DNA from: Fibrobacter sp.
GTDB taxonomy: Bacteria > Fibrobacterota > Fibrobacteria > Fibrobacterales > Fibrobacteraceae
Length of the DNA stretch: 64,000 nucleotides
NCBI GenBank assembly: GCA_017412605.1
Contig: JAFPWY010000011.1
Location: 1-64,000 of the forward strand
Direction: 5' to 3'
Below are positions 48,443 to 56,593 of the stretch, piece by piece. The position numbers and the translations under genes are program-made. Each line of letters begins with the position of its first letter. The stretch's first letter is position 1. The notes under the pieces were generated by a model, which made no database searches, was not told the DNA's origin, and was given only the letters and a program-made list of their open reading frames with translations.

Positions 48443-49462
48443 ATGAAAAAACTTATTGGTTTGCTGGCGACAAGTTCTCTGGTTATGCTTGCTGCTTGCT
48501 CTGACGATGAAAGCAGCTCTCCCGCCGCTCCGGTGGATAGCGGAAGCAGCACTCTGGTGACTCCGGAACTCTGCCAGTCCATGAGCATGGTATTCTATAC
48601 CGACCCGACCACGGGCGTGTCTGCCTGCATTTCGCCGGTGCAGTCCTCCAGCGATATGAATGGGACTTTGGGTCAGAGCTCTTCTTCGCTTGATGCCCTT
48701 CCGGCCCTCTCTTCCTCTTCTGATGCCGCACCGGTGGCTGCTTCCAGCAGCTCGCTTGCTCCGGCTCCGGCTTCTTCTTCTCCGGCTCCGACTTCCTCCG
48801 CTCCGGCAGCCGACGACACTCCGGCTGATGATGGCTTGTTCAAGATAGGTCTGTGGGATGGCTCTAAGGGCACAAACCAGGTCCCGACCGGCAACAAGGA
48901 CGGTGGCTACTGGTACTCCTATACCGATAAGGGTAACAAGGGTGCTTCTACGCTCGAATGGAGTGCTACCGCTGCGGTTGGCTCTACCTATAGCGACGAC
49001 GACCTTTCCCCGATCATTGCTGAATGCGGCGGCCTCTGTGGCAAGTTCAACCTGGTTGCCGGCAGCAACGAAGACTGCGCTCCCTATGTAGCGGTTGCCT
49101 TCAACTACGGCAAGACCGACAAGACTGCAGCCGATGCTACCAGCAGCAAGGGCATTTGCGTCACTTACAAGTCCACCATGGCTATCGAAGTCGACATGGG
49201 CCTCGGTTCCAAGGATGAATCCTACGGCTACAACCTCCCTGCCTATGTCCTGGATCCCGCAACAAGCTTGAAGACTGTTGATATCGCTTGGAGCGAATTC
49301 AAGCAGCAGTGGGACGGTGCGAAGGCTCTCTCCGGTCCGGAAGCTGCCGCAATGCTCGCTGCCATCAAGTTCCAGGTCAAGGGCTCTGCCGTCGGTGAAG
49401 ATGATGGCGAAGGCACCTTCCTGATTACGAAGGTCGGTGCTCCTGGCCAGTGCGGTGAATAA
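48443..49462 (+). CDS. Lipoprotein with Ser-rich linker and carbohydrate-binding-like domain (copy 2)
   Basis: 339-residue paralogue of the preceding gene, with the same signal (MKKLIGLL, lipidated C19) and an almost identical C-terminal domain (about 130-339). The linker differs completely: Ser/Ala/Pro-rich instead of TTTTP repeats. GAGG precedes the ATG by about 6 nt. Surface exposure and binding of plant polysaccharide are plausible but only inferred. Confidence 0.82.
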   Translation: MKKLIGLLATSSLVMLAACSDDESSSPAAPVDSGSSTLVTPELCQSMSMVFYTDPTTGVSACISPVQSSSDMNGTLGQSSSSLDALPALSSSSDAAPVAASSSSLAPAPASSSPAPTSSAPAADDTPADDGLFKIGLWDGSKGTNQVPTGNKDGGYWYSYTDKGNKGASTLEWSATAAVGSTYSDDDLSPIIAECGGLCGKFNLVAGSNEDCAPYVAVAFNYGKTDKTAADATSSKGICVTYKSTMAIEVDMGLGSKDESYGYNLPAYVLDPATSLKTVDIAWSEFKQQWDGAKALSGPEAAAMLAAIKFQVKGSAVGEDDGEGTFLITKVGAPGQCGE

Positions 49463-49486
49463 GTTCCTGCAGCGAATATAATGGAA

Positions 49487-49515
49487 TGGCGTCCTTTGGG
49501 GCGCCGTTTCTTTTT
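49487..49515 (+). terminator. Terminator after the second paralogous lipoprotein gene
   Basis: GGCGTCC-TTT-GGGGCGCC (one bulge) followed by GTTTCTTTTT. Confidence 0.65.
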
Positions 49516-49519
49516 ATAC

Positions 49520-49527
49520 TATGTTTG
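49520..49527 (+). promoter_or_regulatory. TATGTTTG promoter element of trmO
   Basis: Matches TAnnTTTG and would give a leader of about 25 nt ahead of the ATG at 49558. Confidence 0.4.
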
Positions 49528-49557
49528 TTCTGTCGGTAACTAACCCGGCCTAGAAAT

Positions 49558-50355
49558 ATGATCGTTGAACCGATTGGTTTTTTTTACGGCGATGCCGTCT
49601 ACAAGTACGACGCTCCGAGGCAGGGGCATCTGTTTGCGGGGCATCCCGGGCGTATCGAACTTGCGCGCGGCAAGAATTTCGAGACGGCACTCCGCGACCT
49701 CGAGGGGTTTGAAAGGCTCTGGGTGATTTTCCAGTTCCACGAGAATGAGGGCTGGAGGCCCACGACGCGCCCGCCGGTCCCCGCCGAGGGGCGTGATCGC
49801 GTGGGAACGTTTGCGAGCAGGAGCCCCTACCGGCCAAACCCGATAGGACTCAGCTGTGTGCGCCTTTTGCGCGTGGAAGGGCTCGTGCTGTATGTCGACG
49901 AGGCCGACCTGCTCAATGGCACTCCTGTACTCGACATCAAACCCTATATCCCGATGGCAGATGCATTCCCTGACGCGAAGGCGGGATGGGTCGACGAGCA
50001 GGTGGGCGACCTGTGGACGGTCGGTGCATCTGAGGAGTTTGCCACGCAAAACCGCTGGATCGCGGAGCGTAGTGACTTCGACCTGTTCAGCTTTGCGCAG
50101 GTTCAGCTTTCTCGCGGAAATTTCTCGAAGGACGTTTTCGACAGTTCTCGCCGCCGCCTGACCATTGACGAAAACACCCGCACGGGTGTGCTCGCTTACC
50201 GCACGTTCCGCATCCATTTCAACTATGACGAATCCGCCCGGAGCGTACTTTTGCAGCGCATCACGAGCGGCTACACTGCCGAAGATTTAAAAGAAGGTGC
50301 CGAAGACAAGTACGGCGACAAACAACTTCATAGGGAATTTGTTAGAAGGCAGTAG
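49558..50355 (+). CDS. trmO: tRNA (N6-threonylcarbamoyladenosine37-N6)-methyltransferase TrmO
   Basis: 265-residue TsaA/TrmO protein. The single-sheeted beta-barrel SAM-binding domain shows FASRSPYRPNPIGLSCVRL and LNGTPVLDIKPYIPMAD. It methylates t6A37 of tRNAs to m6t6A to help decoding. A C-terminal extension after about residue 150 is typical of bacterial TrmO. The 3' end overlaps the convergent NUDIX gene by 14 nt. Confidence 0.92.
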   Translation: MIVEPIGFFYGDAVYKYDAPRQGHLFAGHPGRIELARGKNFETALRDLEGFERLWVIFQFHENEGWRPTTRPPVPAEGRDRVGTFASRSPYRPNPIGLSCVRLLRVEGLVLYVDEADLLNGTPVLDIKPYIPMADAFPDAKAGWVDEQVGDLWTVGASEEFATQNRWIAERSDFDLFSFAQVQLSRGNFSKDVFDSSRRRLTIDENTRTGVLAYRTFRIHFNYDESARSVLLQRITSGYTAEDLKEGAEDKYGDKQLHREFVRRQ

Positions 50356-50944
50356 AAGTCCCTAGCTTGAACTTCAGATACCCCGCCATTTGCAGCGGAT
50401 GGTTAAAACTGCCGTCGGCCATTTTCTTTTGCAATTCCTCGTCACTCATTTCGCAGGACTCGATATCTTCGGTGCTGTCGAAGTGCGTGTCTCCGCCCTT
50501 GACGACGCCGTCGACAAAGACAACGTGGAATACGCCGCGATGCCTGTCCGGATTCACCGGATAAGCCCCAAGGTAGACCACTCCGTTCTTTTCCAATCCT
50601 TCGAACTTCGTTCCTTGCGCCTCGAACCTCGCGCCTCGAGCCTCTACCCCGTACCCGCATTCTTCCTGCAATTCTCTCAGTGCGGCCTGTTCGGGTGTTT
50701 CTCCTTTGTCTATAATCCCGGCAGGGAATTCCAGCGCAATCTTTCCGGAACCATGGCGGTACTGCTCTGTCATGACCCATTTGCCTTCGGCTGTGCGGGC
50801 AAGAATTAGCACCCAGTCGGGCTGCCATAGCGTATAGAAATCGTCGATAATCTTCCCGTTAGGGAGTTCGCATTTTTCCTTCGCGACCTTGAGCCAGGGT
50901 GCGTTTACCAGGTATTCCGAGTCAAGTAGTTTCCAGGGTTTCAT
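50342..50944 (-). CDS. NUDIX hydrolase, ADP-ribose pyrophosphatase type
   Basis: 200-residue protein with a perfect NUDIX box (G76 to Y98: GIIDKGETPEQAALRELQEE followed by CGY) and the ADPRase-like ALEFPAG just before it. It likely cleaves ADP-ribose or related nucleoside diphosphates. Residues 99-117 (EARGARFEAQGTKFEG region) are encoded by a short DNA repeat inserted right after the NUDIX box without breaking the frame. A TACATTCT element ends 5 nt before the ATG; no ribosome site. Confidence 0.88.
   Translation of the reverse strand: MKPWKLLDSEYLVNAPWLKVAKEKCELPNGKIIDDFYTLWQPDWVLILARTAEGKWVMTEQYRHGSGKIALEFPAGIIDKGETPEQAALRELQEECGYGVEARGARFEAQGTKFEGLEKNGVVYLGAYPVNPDRHRGVFHVVFVDGVVKGGDTHFDSTEDIESCEMSDEELQKKMADGSFNHPLQMAGYLKFKLGTSTAF
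50599..50648 (-). repeat. In-frame CTCGAACCTCGCG-type repeat insert
   Basis: Imperfect tandem units of about 10-14 bp (CCTCGAAC / CCTCGAGC / CTTCGAAC) inside the NUDIX gene. Confidence 0.7.
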
Positions 50945-50949
50945 AGAGG

Positions 50950-50957
50950 AGAATGTA
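50950..50957 (-). promoter_or_regulatory. TAnnTTTG-like element 5 nt before the NUDIX gene
   Basis: TACATTCT on the minus strand, then cctct and the ATG at 50944. Confidence 0.35.
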
Positions 50958-50962
50958 GTAAA

Positions 50963-50995
50963 TAAGGGACTAGAATCTAGGGATTAGTGGCTAGG
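50963..50995. repeat. CTAGAATCTAG-type repeat fragment
   Basis: GACTAGAATCTAGGGATTAGTGGCTAGG resembles, in reverse complement, the larger repeat at 52336-52478. It lies in the 257-bp divergent gap between the NUDIX and diguanylate cyclase genes, in which no gene was found. Confidence 0.6.
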
Positions 50996-51188
50996 GAGTG
51001 ATGACTTTGAGATTGTCCGCTATTTGTATTACGCAACTCGGCCCTAGAAACGTGAGCGTGGTCAAATCATGGCGAGTCCAAGGTGCCGAAATTTTCAAAT
51101 AAATTGGCTGTAATTTTTTTGAAGGTGACCCCAAACACATAGTTCGGGGAACTTAGGCTGGGTGTGGACATTTTTCAGGAAATAAGAG

Positions 51189-51196
51189 TATTTTAT
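51189..51196 (+). promoter_or_regulatory. TATTTTAT element 5 nt before the GGDEF gene
   Basis: TATTTTAT, then tcgtt, then the ATG at 51202. It is a weaker match to TAnnTTTG. Confidence 0.3.
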
Positions 51197-51201
51197 TCGT
51201 T

Positions 51202-52380
51202 ATGAGCGTGTTTGTTTTTTATGCAGAAGTCAGTGTCGGGTGCGCGTGCATCCTGATGCTTCTTTTGTATAGTATAAACAGGCTCCCGACTCCGCAACTG
51301 AAGTTCATGTTGTTCCACCGGCTGGTGCTTTGCCATATTGCCTATTTTGTGAGCGATGCTTGTTGGGCCTTGGTGAACGACAATGTCATTCCGAAAAACA
51401 CATTCACGGTTTTGGCTGTGAATTACTCCAATGCGATTATTGCGGCAATCCTATTTTACAGCTGCTTTATTTATGCAGAAATGAGTACGCGGCCCGAAAT
51501 GACTCGTATACAGATCCGCAAACTTCAGGCAAAGTTGCGAATCCCGATTTTCGTGGAAATGGCGCTGCTGTTCGTCTCGTTTTTGACAATGCCCGGATTC
51601 TGGCTTGACGAGAATCTGGAACCATGCGATCTCTACTACTTCATCCTTTCATTCATCCCGTTTGTGTATATCATGACGGTGACGTTCCGTTGCATTGCAC
51701 GCGGGCTTAGACCGGAAAATCGTTCGCACTTGAGAAAGTTTCTGGTTGTGGCCAGCTACACGCCGGGTTGTATTGTGGCGGCTGGTGCGCAGATCTTCTT
51801 CTCGATGACAACCCCGATTTTCTGCTTCTGGTGCACGATGATTATCTTGTTTGTGTATTTGAGCTCGCAGAACATGTTGATTTCGACGGACCCGCTGACT
51901 TCGCTCAACAACCGTAACCAGCTGCGGCGTTATCTGTACTTGCAGCGTGATCCGAAGAGTTCCTATGTGATTATGGTGGATGTGGACCACTTCAAACAGA
52001 TTAACGACACCTATGGGCATGTTGAGGGCGACCGGGCTCTCGTGCTTGTCTCGCAGGCGCTCAAGAAAGCGTGCAGCCGCCTGAAAATTTCGATATTCCT
52101 GTGTCGTTACGGTGGTGACGAGTTCATGCTGATTGCTCGGACAAAGAAGCCCGAAGATGTGATCAAGCTGATTCGCGAATGCCTGGATGAAGAAATCATG
52201 AACCGGAAAGGTTCGCAGACTTATAAGATCGAAGTGAGCATGGGCTATGCCCGTTGGAGTGGTCGCGTGGCAAGCTTTAAAGATAGTGTCGCCGCTGCGG
52301 ACCAGAAAATGTACGAAGACAAGCGCTCTGCTGTCCAGCCCCTAGAGCCCAGCTTTCAGCCTCTAGCCTCTAGATCCTAG
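51202..52380 (+). CDS. Membrane-bound diguanylate cyclase
   Basis: 392-residue protein with about seven N-terminal transmembrane helices (residues 1-225) and a C-terminal GGDEF domain with DPLTSLNNRNQLRRYL, the metal-binding VDHFKQINDTYGH and an exact GGDEF at 304-308. The usual inhibitory RxxD site just before GGDEF is absent. It should make cyclic di-GMP in response to an unknown signal. The last dozen residues (QPLEPSFQPLASRS) and the stop codon are written by a tandem repeat that continues downstream. Confidence 0.9.
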   Translation: MSVFVFYAEVSVGCACILMLLLYSINRLPTPQLKFMLFHRLVLCHIAYFVSDACWALVNDNVIPKNTFTVLAVNYSNAIIAAILFYSCFIYAEMSTRPEMTRIQIRKLQAKLRIPIFVEMALLFVSFLTMPGFWLDENLEPCDLYYFILSFIPFVYIMTVTFRCIARGLRPENRSHLRKFLVVASYTPGCIVAAGAQIFFSMTTPIFCFWCTMIILFVYLSSQNMLISTDPLTSLNNRNQLRRYLYLQRDPKSSYVIMVDVDHFKQINDTYGHVEGDRALVLVSQALKKACSRLKISIFLCRYGGDEFMLIARTKKPEDVIKLIRECLDEEIMNRKGSQTYKIEVSMGYARWSGRVASFKDSVAAADQKMYEDKRSAVQPLEPSFQPLASRS

Positions 52381-52478
52381 CCCAACCTCTAGTCTCTAGA
52401 TTCTAGCCCAGCCTCTAGCCTCTAGATCCTAGCCTCTAGATCCTAGCCTCTAGATCCTAGTCTCTAGATCCTAACCCC
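52336..52478. repeat. CCTCTAGATCCTAG-type tandem repeat between convergent genes
   Basis: Imperfect units of about 14 bp, best preserved at 52421-52475. The repeat encodes the C-terminus and stop of the diguanylate cyclase and reaches the stop codon of the MFS gene on the other strand. It contains many TAG triplets on both strands. Confidence 0.85.
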
Positions 52479-53677
52479 TATCCCTCTAATTTATTCTTCA
52501 GATAGTGCCTTGCGGTCCACGTGAAGTACAGAATGTCGGCGATGATGAGTGCTACGCCGCAGGTGAAAAAGACTTGCTTGTGCATGCCGAAGTGCGCCGC
52601 CATCGCGCCTCCCACCAAAATTCCCGCACCGATGCCGATATCCCACCCGCTCAGGTAGGTGCTGTTTGCTGTGCCGCGCTGGTCATGCCGGGCGAGGTTC
52701 ACGCACATGGTCTGGTAACCGGGGAAAATGAGCCCGAGGCTTGTCCCGATGAGGAATGCCGATACAAAGAACATAACGGGCGTGTGGCAGAAGGTCAGGA
52801 TAAAGTAGGCGGCTACGTTCAGCGTCATGCCGGTGCCGACGAGATGGATCAGGTAACCTTTGTCGATAAGGCGCCCGGTCATGATGCGGTTGAGAATCAG
52901 TCCTGCGGCAATCAGTGCATAGAACCAGCCCGATCCCCCGATGCCGAGTTCCTTGGCGTAAAGCGCAATGTAGTTCGTGACGGGACCATAGGCGAAGCCA
53001 ACGAAGATGAAGTTGATGAACTGCGGGACGGCTCGCGTGAGGAAGAACCGGTCAAGCGAAAGAGGCGCATGCGGCTTCTTTTCCTTGGGTGCGATTTTCA
53101 AGGTCTGCACCAGGATGAGCCCGATGATGCACAGGATAATCGAAATCACGAAAACGATGGTGTCGCCGAAGGCTTCGTACAGGAACATGCCTGTCATGGG
53201 GCCGGTGGCGAACGCAAGATTCACGCTGATGCCGAAATAACCAATCCCTTCACCGCGGCGGCTTGCGGGCAACGAGTCGATGGCGACCGTGTTGCTTGCC
53301 GTGGTGGAAATCCCGAAGAAGAGCCCGTGCGCAAAGCGGACTACGGCAAGGATGGCGATGATGCTTACCGCCTTGTATCCGACAAAGCATGCGGTAAATG
53401 CGAAGAACGTCCAGAAGTATAGAGGCTTGCGGCTGAGCGTGTCGACCAGGAATCCGGCGAAGGGCCTGCATGCGAGCGCTCCGATGGTGTAGAGCGAGAT
53501 GATGATGCCTGCTGTTGCATTGTCTGTCTGGAATTTTTCGATGATGTAGAGCGGGAGAATCGGCAACAGCTGGTAAAAACTGAAGAACAGTAAAAAGTTT
53601 GCTGCAGCGACTTTTACGAAGGTCGCTGTCCAAAGTTTTGGAAGTTGCGTATTCTCAGAATATGTCGAGTTCTCCAT
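52478..53677 (-). CDS. MFS transporter
   Basis: 399-residue major facilitator with 12 predicted helices. The loop 2-3 motif GFLVDTLSRKPLYFW corresponds to the MFS signature and RMTGRLIDKGY to its second-half counterpart. It resembles drug or sugar efflux MFS proteins (AraJ/YfcJ-like); the substrate cannot be told. The ATG at 53677 was chosen as the start of the family-like part; a longer frame adds eight residues. The end abuts the tandem repeat. Confidence 0.85.
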   Translation of the reverse strand: MENSTYSENTQLPKLWTATFVKVAAANFLLFFSFYQLLPILPLYIIEKFQTDNATAGIIISLYTIGALACRPFAGFLVDTLSRKPLYFWTFFAFTACFVGYKAVSIIAILAVVRFAHGLFFGISTTASNTVAIDSLPASRRGEGIGYFGISVNLAFATGPMTGMFLYEAFGDTIVFVISIILCIIGLILVQTLKIAPKEKKPHAPLSLDRFFLTRAVPQFINFIFVGFAYGPVTNYIALYAKELGIGGSGWFYALIAAGLILNRIMTGRLIDKGYLIHLVGTGMTLNVAAYFILTFCHTPVMFFVSAFLIGTSLGLIFPGYQTMCVNLARHDQRGTANSTYLSGWDIGIGAGILVGGAMAAHFGMHKQVFFTCGVALIIADILYFTWTARHYLKNKLEG

Positions 53678-53809
53678 CTTATACCTACAATTAACAAACA
53701 AAAATTAACAATTAACGTGCGTCCATAAATGGTGAGAAAAAATAATGGGTGGTCAAAAACTCAAATCACGTTTTTTCGACATTCATTTTTTTCGCAGGGC
53801 TTTTTTATT

Positions 53810-53817
53810 TATATTGT
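53810..53817 (+). promoter_or_regulatory. TATATTGT element 5 nt before the TIGR02171-type gene
   Basis: TATATTGT, then gtttt, then the ATG at 53823. No ribosome site is present. Confidence 0.4.
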
Positions 53818-53822
53818 GTTTT

Positions 53823-56585
53823 ATGAAGTTTCCCTCAAAGTTTGTTCTCTTGTGTGTGTTCGCCTTTTTGATGACGTCGTGTTCTGATGATTCTTCGAGC
53901 AGTTCTGCATCCACTCAAGACGGAATATTGGGAAATGACCGCATCCCGGGCATGGTGCATGTTCTTGCTAATGGAAAGAGCGTTGTTCTGGGGACGAATG
54001 AACCGACTGCAAAAGTGGATGAACGCCCGCAAATGCGTGTCGATTTTACTTATGATTATTCCATTTCCCGTCATGAAGTTCTCTGCAATGATTTTAACGA
54101 AGTGATGAAGGATGTTTCCGGACTGCAATTGGAATGTGCTCAGGATTCCATGCCCGCATCCAATGTGACCTTCTTTGACGTGGCGCTTTATGCGAATGCC
54201 ATGAGCAAAAAGATGGGGCTCGATTCCGCCTATGTTTTTTCGTCGGCGGAATTTGATGCCGGAAACCACTGCATGAACTTGAATGGTTTCTCCTTTAAGC
54301 CCGAGGCCGATGGCTTTAGGTTGCCGACCGAAGCTGAATGGGTGTTTGCCGCGGAACAGGTCTGGGATCCGGAAAAGGGCTGGAACTTCCTGAATTCGAA
54401 TTTTACCTTCCATAAGGTATGCACCTCTGCTGAAGATACCCAGTATCTCTGCGATATGGCTGGAAACATGTTGGAATGGGTAAATGATGGGCGCGTCCTG
54501 TATAACGATGGCGCAGTGACGAACTTTGTGGGTGGTGTCGTCAGCAGCAATACTACGGCGGGTGTTGTGAAGGGAGGCAGTTTCCGCAAGGCTCCCAATG
54601 AAATGTTTCTGTACAAGAGGGGCGACGATTATCCGATCCTTTATTCGAACAGGGCCGACTATGTTGGCTTCCGCCTTGCGTACGGCTCGATTCCTAATGC
54701 AACGTACCTTTCCGAGAATGGCGATGCTTCGTTAACTCCGATAACGGTTCTGGTCAGCGATGCCGAAATCAGGAGCCTTACGGAATCCTACAAAGCCAAG
54801 CTTGCTTTTAGAAACGAGGAATCCGGCAACCTGGTTTATGTAAGTTTCTCTTCGAAGGGCGCCAATGTTGTTGAAATCCCGGATACCATCGATGTCTACC
54901 ACCCGGAAATTTCTCCTGACGGGCAGCGGGTCGCCTTCTGTACGTCTTCGGAGGGGGAATCGGGACGTTCTTCCATTTATGTCCGCGATCTCGACGACTT
55001 CAATCACAACTTGGTAAAACTCGATGTTGAGGGCGGCGCTGCCATACCCAGGTGGAGGGTGAAACCCAATGGGGATACGGTAATTGTCTATGTGACATCT
55101 CCCTACAATAACGAAGGCGCACAGTTTGAACAGGAAAGCACCTGGGAGGTTCCCTTCGCTAACCGTAAGTTCGGCGTTCCGCAAAAGCTTTTCAACGGGG
55201 CGTATCACGGGGGTATATCCGACGACGACCGGCTGGCTGTTTCGGGGTCGACAAGGCTTCGCGCGCGCATCGTATCGGACCAGGCGCTAGGCAATGACGT
55301 TATCTGGTACGAGGGGGAACAGGCTTGCAATGCCTCGTTGTCGAAGGATGGTTCCAAGCGCACCTTGTTCCTTGATTTTGGTGGCAATGCCGGCCGTACC
55401 TTTGTCGGGACAAATTACAGGGTCCACGAGGAATTGCTGATTGCCGATAGCACCGGAAACTTGGTGCAGGCCGTACCGACCCTTTCGGGATTCCGATTTG
55501 ATCATAGCGAGTGGGCCGGCGGCGTATTGAAGGATTCCGCCAGCAACCTGGTTGTTGTGTCGCTGACCAATGTTAACGAGGCTCATGAATATATCGCGCT
55601 GGTGGACTTGAAGGACAATAGCGTCCATCTCCTTGTCCAGGGCGGCGACCTTTGGCAGCCGTGCCTGTGGGTCCGTCAGGAAAATGCTAGCCACCCGAAG
55701 CCTGTTGTCGACAAGGACAGTGCCGGCGCCTATTTCGAGTACGATGCTTCGAATCCGGTGGTGTTCTCGTCCGTGGAACTGGCGATGCACCTAAAGTCGT
55801 TCTGGAAATATAGTGGCGAAGTGGAGGCGGTCGCCTTTGGAAGCTCCATGGTATTGGATGCGGTTATCGAAAATGCCATGACGTCTTACTTTACCTTGAA
55901 CATGGGCGTGTCGTTGAGCGATATCCATCTTGCGGAATACCTGCTGAGACACTATGTCTTGCCGTACGCTCCCAAGATCAAGGTTGTTGTCGTGGAACTT
56001 TCCCCGGGACTGCTCTTCAGAAGCTTCGAGGAGAATGCCGGCTGGCTAATCGACCATTCGCCGGGAATGCTGTACGACCAGAATCATCTGACCGAGGAGA
56101 CGAAGAACGAGATTGCCGATTTCAGCTTGGACCAGGAATATCCAAGGGATTTGTTCTCGCAGCAATATCTCAAGAATACGTTCCTGTTGCCTCCGGGTGG
56201 TTGGAACTCGCCCGAAATAGCTGTTGATATTTCGATGATGACTTCGGATTTGCCGAATGTCCAGGCTGGCTTGGAAGCCTTCCGGTCCATCAAGCAATTG
56301 ACGGACTCCTGCGGCATCGCGCTTGTTGCCGTGATTACTCCGCGTAACCCTGCGTATAAAGATACGGAAGCCTTCGATATTTTTGGGCCCCCAAGGGACG
56401 TCGCTCACGAATTGATCCAGACCGTTGCCGACATGGGAATCCTAATCTTTGACGAAAACAAGGATGGCCTGCACGACTATACGGACGAAATGGCGGCCAA
56501 CTCGTATCACGTGAGTTACCTCGGCGCCATCCAGTTCTCCGAACGTCTGGATTCCTTGCTGAAGACTTTGCCTGTCAAGAATTAA
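53823..56585 (+). CDS. TIGR02171-type Fibrobacter lipoprotein: SUMF1-like, propeller-like and SGNH-like parts
   Basis: 920-residue lipoprotein (MKFPSKFVLLCVFAFLMTSC, lipidated C20). Residues about 60-310 resemble a formylglycine-generating-enzyme-like fold (SRHEVLCNDFNEV, GFRLPTEAEWVFAAE, CDMAGNMLEWVNDG, VVKGGSFR, VGFRL). Residues about 340-650 carry TolB/WD-like blades (YHPEISPDGQRVAF). Residues about 670-920 resemble an SGNH-type hydrolase (AFGSSMV as a possible first block; SYHVSYLGA as a possible last block with His). This matches the Fibrobacter TIGR02171 paralogous family in size and start. The substrate is unknown. Confidence 0.75.
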   Translation: MKFPSKFVLLCVFAFLMTSCSDDSSSSSASTQDGILGNDRIPGMVHVLANGKSVVLGTNEPTAKVDERPQMRVDFTYDYSISRHEVLCNDFNEVMKDVSGLQLECAQDSMPASNVTFFDVALYANAMSKKMGLDSAYVFSSAEFDAGNHCMNLNGFSFKPEADGFRLPTEAEWVFAAEQVWDPEKGWNFLNSNFTFHKVCTSAEDTQYLCDMAGNMLEWVNDGRVLYNDGAVTNFVGGVVSSNTTAGVVKGGSFRKAPNEMFLYKRGDDYPILYSNRADYVGFRLAYGSIPNATYLSENGDASLTPITVLVSDAEIRSLTESYKAKLAFRNEESGNLVYVSFSSKGANVVEIPDTIDVYHPEISPDGQRVAFCTSSEGESGRSSIYVRDLDDFNHNLVKLDVEGGAAIPRWRVKPNGDTVIVYVTSPYNNEGAQFEQESTWEVPFANRKFGVPQKLFNGAYHGGISDDDRLAVSGSTRLRARIVSDQALGNDVIWYEGEQACNASLSKDGSKRTLFLDFGGNAGRTFVGTNYRVHEELLIADSTGNLVQAVPTLSGFRFDHSEWAGGVLKDSASNLVVVSLTNVNEAHEYIALVDLKDNSVHLLVQGGDLWQPCLWVRQENASHPKPVVDKDSAGAYFEYDASNPVVFSSVELAMHLKSFWKYSGEVEAVAFGSSMVLDAVIENAMTSYFTLNMGVSLSDIHLAEYLLRHYVLPYAPKIKVVVVELSPGLLFRSFEENAGWLIDHSPGMLYDQNHLTEETKNEIADFSLDQEYPRDLFSQQYLKNTFLLPPGGWNSPEIAVDISMMTSDLPNVQAGLEAFRSIKQLTDSCGIALVAVITPRNPAYKDTEAFDIFGPPRDVAHELIQTVADMGILIFDENKDGLHDYTDEMAANSYHVSYLGAIQFSERLDSLLKTLPVKN

Positions 56586-56593
56586 TTCTTGGT

